From the NCBI RefSeq assembly GCF_000002425.4, contig NC_037265.1:1470835-1534834 (forward strand): a DNA stretch of 64,000 bases, in the 5' to 3' direction. The position numbers were made by a program, and so were the translations under genes. Below are positions 60,932 to 64,000 of this stretch, piece after piece. Below the pieces are notes generated by a model. The model was not told the origin of the DNA. It saw nothing but the letters and a program-made list of their open reading frames with translations, and ran no database searches. The stretch is from Physcomitrium patens (Eukaryota > Streptophyta > Bryopsida > Funariales > Funariaceae). Every line of letters starts with the position of its first letter. Positions within the stretch are counted from its first letter, which is position 1.

Positions 60932-61218
60932 TATAAATCTCTGCGTATTCGCACTAATACTATGATTTGCCTTGAACTCTCCACTAACGAACTATGCTTC
61001 AACAATTCTAGACAAAATACTGAAGACAGCTACACAGAGTGCCCCTCTCCTAACTGTTTACCCAGTTATGAAACAAGAATCCCTAATCTTGATTGCTGAT
61101 GTTCTAATACACTAATCAACCGCCGTCATTTGCCTCTGATTAGACACTTATGATGGTAGGCAAGTCATCATGAACGGCACGTCTGGCCCCTCCAATCTTG
61201 ATAAACCCGCCCCCGAGT

Positions 61219-63993
61219 TTATGTGTAATACAGGCGTAGTCGGTTTCCATTGATACGGGTTGTGAATTTGGTTCCCGTGAAATCTTCCAATTGGACGGAA
61301 CCATTGGGAAAAGCGGCCAATACGCGATAGAGTCCATGCCACCGAATTTGAAATTTTCTCGAAAAATTGTGAAAACGACTGTCGTACAGTAGGACAAGAT
61401 CATTGGGCATAAATGATTTTGTGCGGAGTTTACTATCGTAATAACTCTTCCGGCGGCGCTGAATAGCTTCCATGGTCATCAAAGTCGAAGCCCTAATCTT
61501 GTCCAATTTTTCCAATTCTATTAACCAATATTGGAGAGATTCTTTGTTACCCAACCATTCTTCCAATGCAATTCTTAAACTGGGAACCTCCAATTCTATT
61601 GGTAAGATGGCCTCCTACCCATATACCAATTGAAAAGGTGTGGAATTGGTCGTTACTTTATACGCAGTTCGATATGCCCACAATGCTACAAATAATTTAG
61701 TATCCCAGTCGGTTTCCGCTCCTGAAATAGTCTTTGTTAAGATTTTACAAAGGATACCGTTGGTCTTTTCGGTCTGCCCATTGGCACGTGGATGATAAGG
61801 GGTAATTTTTCGATGTTTGATCTCATACTTCGTTGTCAATGCTTCAATGGTTGCATTAAGAAAATGGGTTCCTCGATCACTAACCAATTCTTTCGGACAA
61901 CCAAAACGAGTGATAATGTTCTCATATAAAAATGTTGCTACAGTAGTGGCATTATCAGTTTTTGTTGCCGTAGCCTCCGCCCATTTGGTGACATAATCGG
62001 TGGCTACTAAAATATAACGTTTCTATCCATTCCAAGAAGTAGGTGCAATTGGTCCGACAAAATCAATACCCCATTTTTCGAATGGTGCCTGCGCCAAAAT
62101 TGGTACCAAGGGCATGGCAAAAGTTCCAGTAGGTCGATCAATTCGTTGACAAGGGTCACAACGACGAACATATTTGTGAGCATCCGAAAACATTGTTGGC
62201 CACCAATAACCAGCCATTAAAGCTTTACGCGCGGTGCTATCACCCGCAAAATGTCCTCCACAGCTATCCAAATGACATCCTTCCAATATGGTACACACTT
62301 CACTTGGAAATACGCAACGTCGTAAAATACCATCCCATCCTTGTTTGTATAATGCGGCTCCAATCATGGTATATGGCTCACTTCTTATAATCAGATGCTT
62401 CTTTAATTTTTCATTATAAGAAATTGAAAAAGTCTGAAATGTGAGATATTAGATCAGGTCACTATATTCGGGTGTAATAACCTCCACAGCGAATAATTGT
62501 GCATCCGGAAGGGCATCGTTTATCGTCTCATTACCCAATATATTCGATAAATGGGACAAGTGATCTGCATTGGCATGTGTCTTGCCAGGGCAAACATTAA
62601 TTGTAAAATTGAATTCCTGGAGAAGTAACACCCAGCGAGCAATTCGTCCGCTCAATTGGGGTTTATTTATCATATACTTAAGCACATCATGATCAACGTG
62701 GAATACAAACGGGTAGCCCAGTAGATAATGGCAGAATTTTTGTACAGAATAAATCATGCCGAGGGCTTCTCGCTCGATAGTATTATAATTACGTTCGGCC
62801 ATAACCAATTGTCGACTCGCAAAATATATTGGATGATCACGGTTATTGTCATCCTTCTGACTCAATATTGATCCAATCGCGACGTTGGATGCATCGATAT
62901 AAACTTGAAATGGTTTCGTCCAGCATGGGGCAACCAGTATTGGTGCAGACACCAATTTTTACTTTAAGGCCTCAAAGGCAACACTGCATTCTACCGTCCA
63001 TACGGGACTAGATCCATCCAATAGTGGTTTTTTTTAGCAAATTTGTCAATGGGTGACAAAGTACCGCAAAGGAGTGAATAAAACGCCGATAATAGCTGAC
63101 ATGGCCCACCAAGCCACGTACTCCTGACACCGTTTCTGGCTTTGGTAAAGCCAATATTCGAGTTACTTTATTTGGGTCCGTAGCAATACCACGGCTGGAC
63201 ACTATGTGGCCCAAGAGTCTTCCAGAGGGGACCCCAAATTGACACTTCTCTGAATTCAATGATATACCGTACTTATGACATTGGTCCAGACATCGTCCCA
63301 GGTAGTTCAAATGATCGGCTGTCGTACTGAACGTGCAAAAATCATCTAAGAATATTTCCATTGACACTCGTAAATAATCTTGAAAGGCTTGTGTCATCAC
63401 TCTTTGAAATGTGGCTGGTGTATTGCATAATCCAAATGGCATCACTTTGTATGCAAATGTACCCCAATCTGTCGTAAAGGTCATCTTGAGCTGGTCTTCC
63501 TTGGCAATTTTTACTTGATTGTAACCCGAAAAACCATCCAAAAATGAATAACATTCGTGTCCTGCTACGGCATCCAATATACAGTCCGTAAAAGGTAGAG
63601 GAAAATAGTCCTTCTTGGTAGCAGCATTGAGTTTCCGAAAATCTTGACAGATTCTAATCTTGCCATTTTTCTTAGGTACCATTACCATTGGTGAGACCCA
63701 TTCGCTATACGAACCGGATAAATGAAACCCACGCGCAATAATTTGTCTAATTCCTCCTTTACCATCAAGGAATATTTTGGGTTGAGATAGTGTTGTCTTT
63801 GACGAACTGGTGTAGCATCCGGAACCAATGTAATACAATGTTCACACACCGTTTCTGGAATACCCTTCAGATCTGCATACGTCCAAGCAAAGGACGATTT
63901 ATGCCGGAGGAAGAATGCTTTCCACTGACTCAATTCGTTACCTTGAATACCTTTGTATATCTTTATATTCTGGGGCGCTTCAAGGGTGCTTAA
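61219..63993 (-). pseudogene. Pol of element D (Ty3/Gypsy, Tat/Athila-like), 5' end outside the window
   Basis: From right to left: the end of a protease-RT linker (HCITLVPDATPVRQRQHYL), RT (SEWVSPMVMVPKKNGKIR, FLDGFSGYNQVKIAKED, MPFGLCNTPATFQRV, catalytic FLDDF), RNase H (VYIDASNVAIGSILSQKDD, about 62900), integrase zinc region (CHLDSCGGHF, CDPCQ) and core (KWGIDFVGP, VSDRGTHF, YHPRANGQTEKTN), ending with a DNA-binding C-terminal part at 61219. These motifs fit the Tat/Athila side of plant Gypsy rather than chromoviruses, and no chromodomain follows. Lesions: frameshifts near 63725 and in an A-run near 63030, and stops at about 62970, 62446, 62022 and 61615, the last two where Gln is usual. 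Confidence 0.87.
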
Positions 63994-64000
63994 GTTCAGA

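Noticed and set aside
1-64000. tRNA or rRNA genes
   Set aside because: I saw no stretch with convincing tRNA arms or rRNA core sequence on either strand. A dedicated scan could still find a tRNA missed by eye.

Overview
The window is nuclear DNA of a land plant. Two ordinary plant genes lie in the first 13 kb, and the rest is AT-rich DNA packed with LTR and LINE retrotransposon relics plus one large broken immune-receptor gene. That receptor joins a protein kinase to an NB-ARC and a leucine-rich-repeat domain, the class known as PNL and described from mosses. The species cannot be named from the sequence, but a moss or another non-seed plant fits best.

Layout. 1-1.3 kb: short coding-like blocks I do not recognise. 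1.34-1.90 kb (minus): an intact, intronless calmodulin-like protein with four EF-hands. 2.7-7.3 kb: AT-rich DNA with microsatellites and weak LTR relics. 7.5-12.6 kb (minus): a 14-exon nodulin-like/NFD4-type major facilitator gene. All exon phases join, giving 615 residues. 13.5-20.9 kb: AT-rich DNA with a Copia gag relic and simple repeats. 20.9-28.6 kb (minus): the kinase-NB-ARC-LRR pseudogene, ending in a roughly 4.4-kb array of 72-bp LRR units. 29.3-31.5 kb (plus): a decayed LINE.

31.7-64 kb is a nested retrotransposon stack. I use these labels: E1 and E2 (old minus-strand chromovirus fragments), A' (old truncated Gypsy, plus), C (chromovirus copy, plus), Copia (minus), B (chromovirus copy, minus), A (near-complete Gypsy with two LTRs, plus) and D (another Gypsy, minus, running off the right edge). 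A is inserted in B with a 4-bp target duplication. B and C point at each other across one Copia fragment, both with the 3' LTR innermost, so they form a large inverted repeat of about 4.6 kb per arm.

Most in-frame stops in the elements and in the receptor pseudogene fall where Trp, Gln or Arg would be expected. This fits C-to-T decay of methylated DNA. The most interesting signals are the PNL locus, a 118-residue extra ORF that stays open in both chromovirus copies although their pol is dead, defects shared by B and C, a gag-pro/pol frame offset kept in A and A', and a coiled-coil ORF downstream of pol in D.
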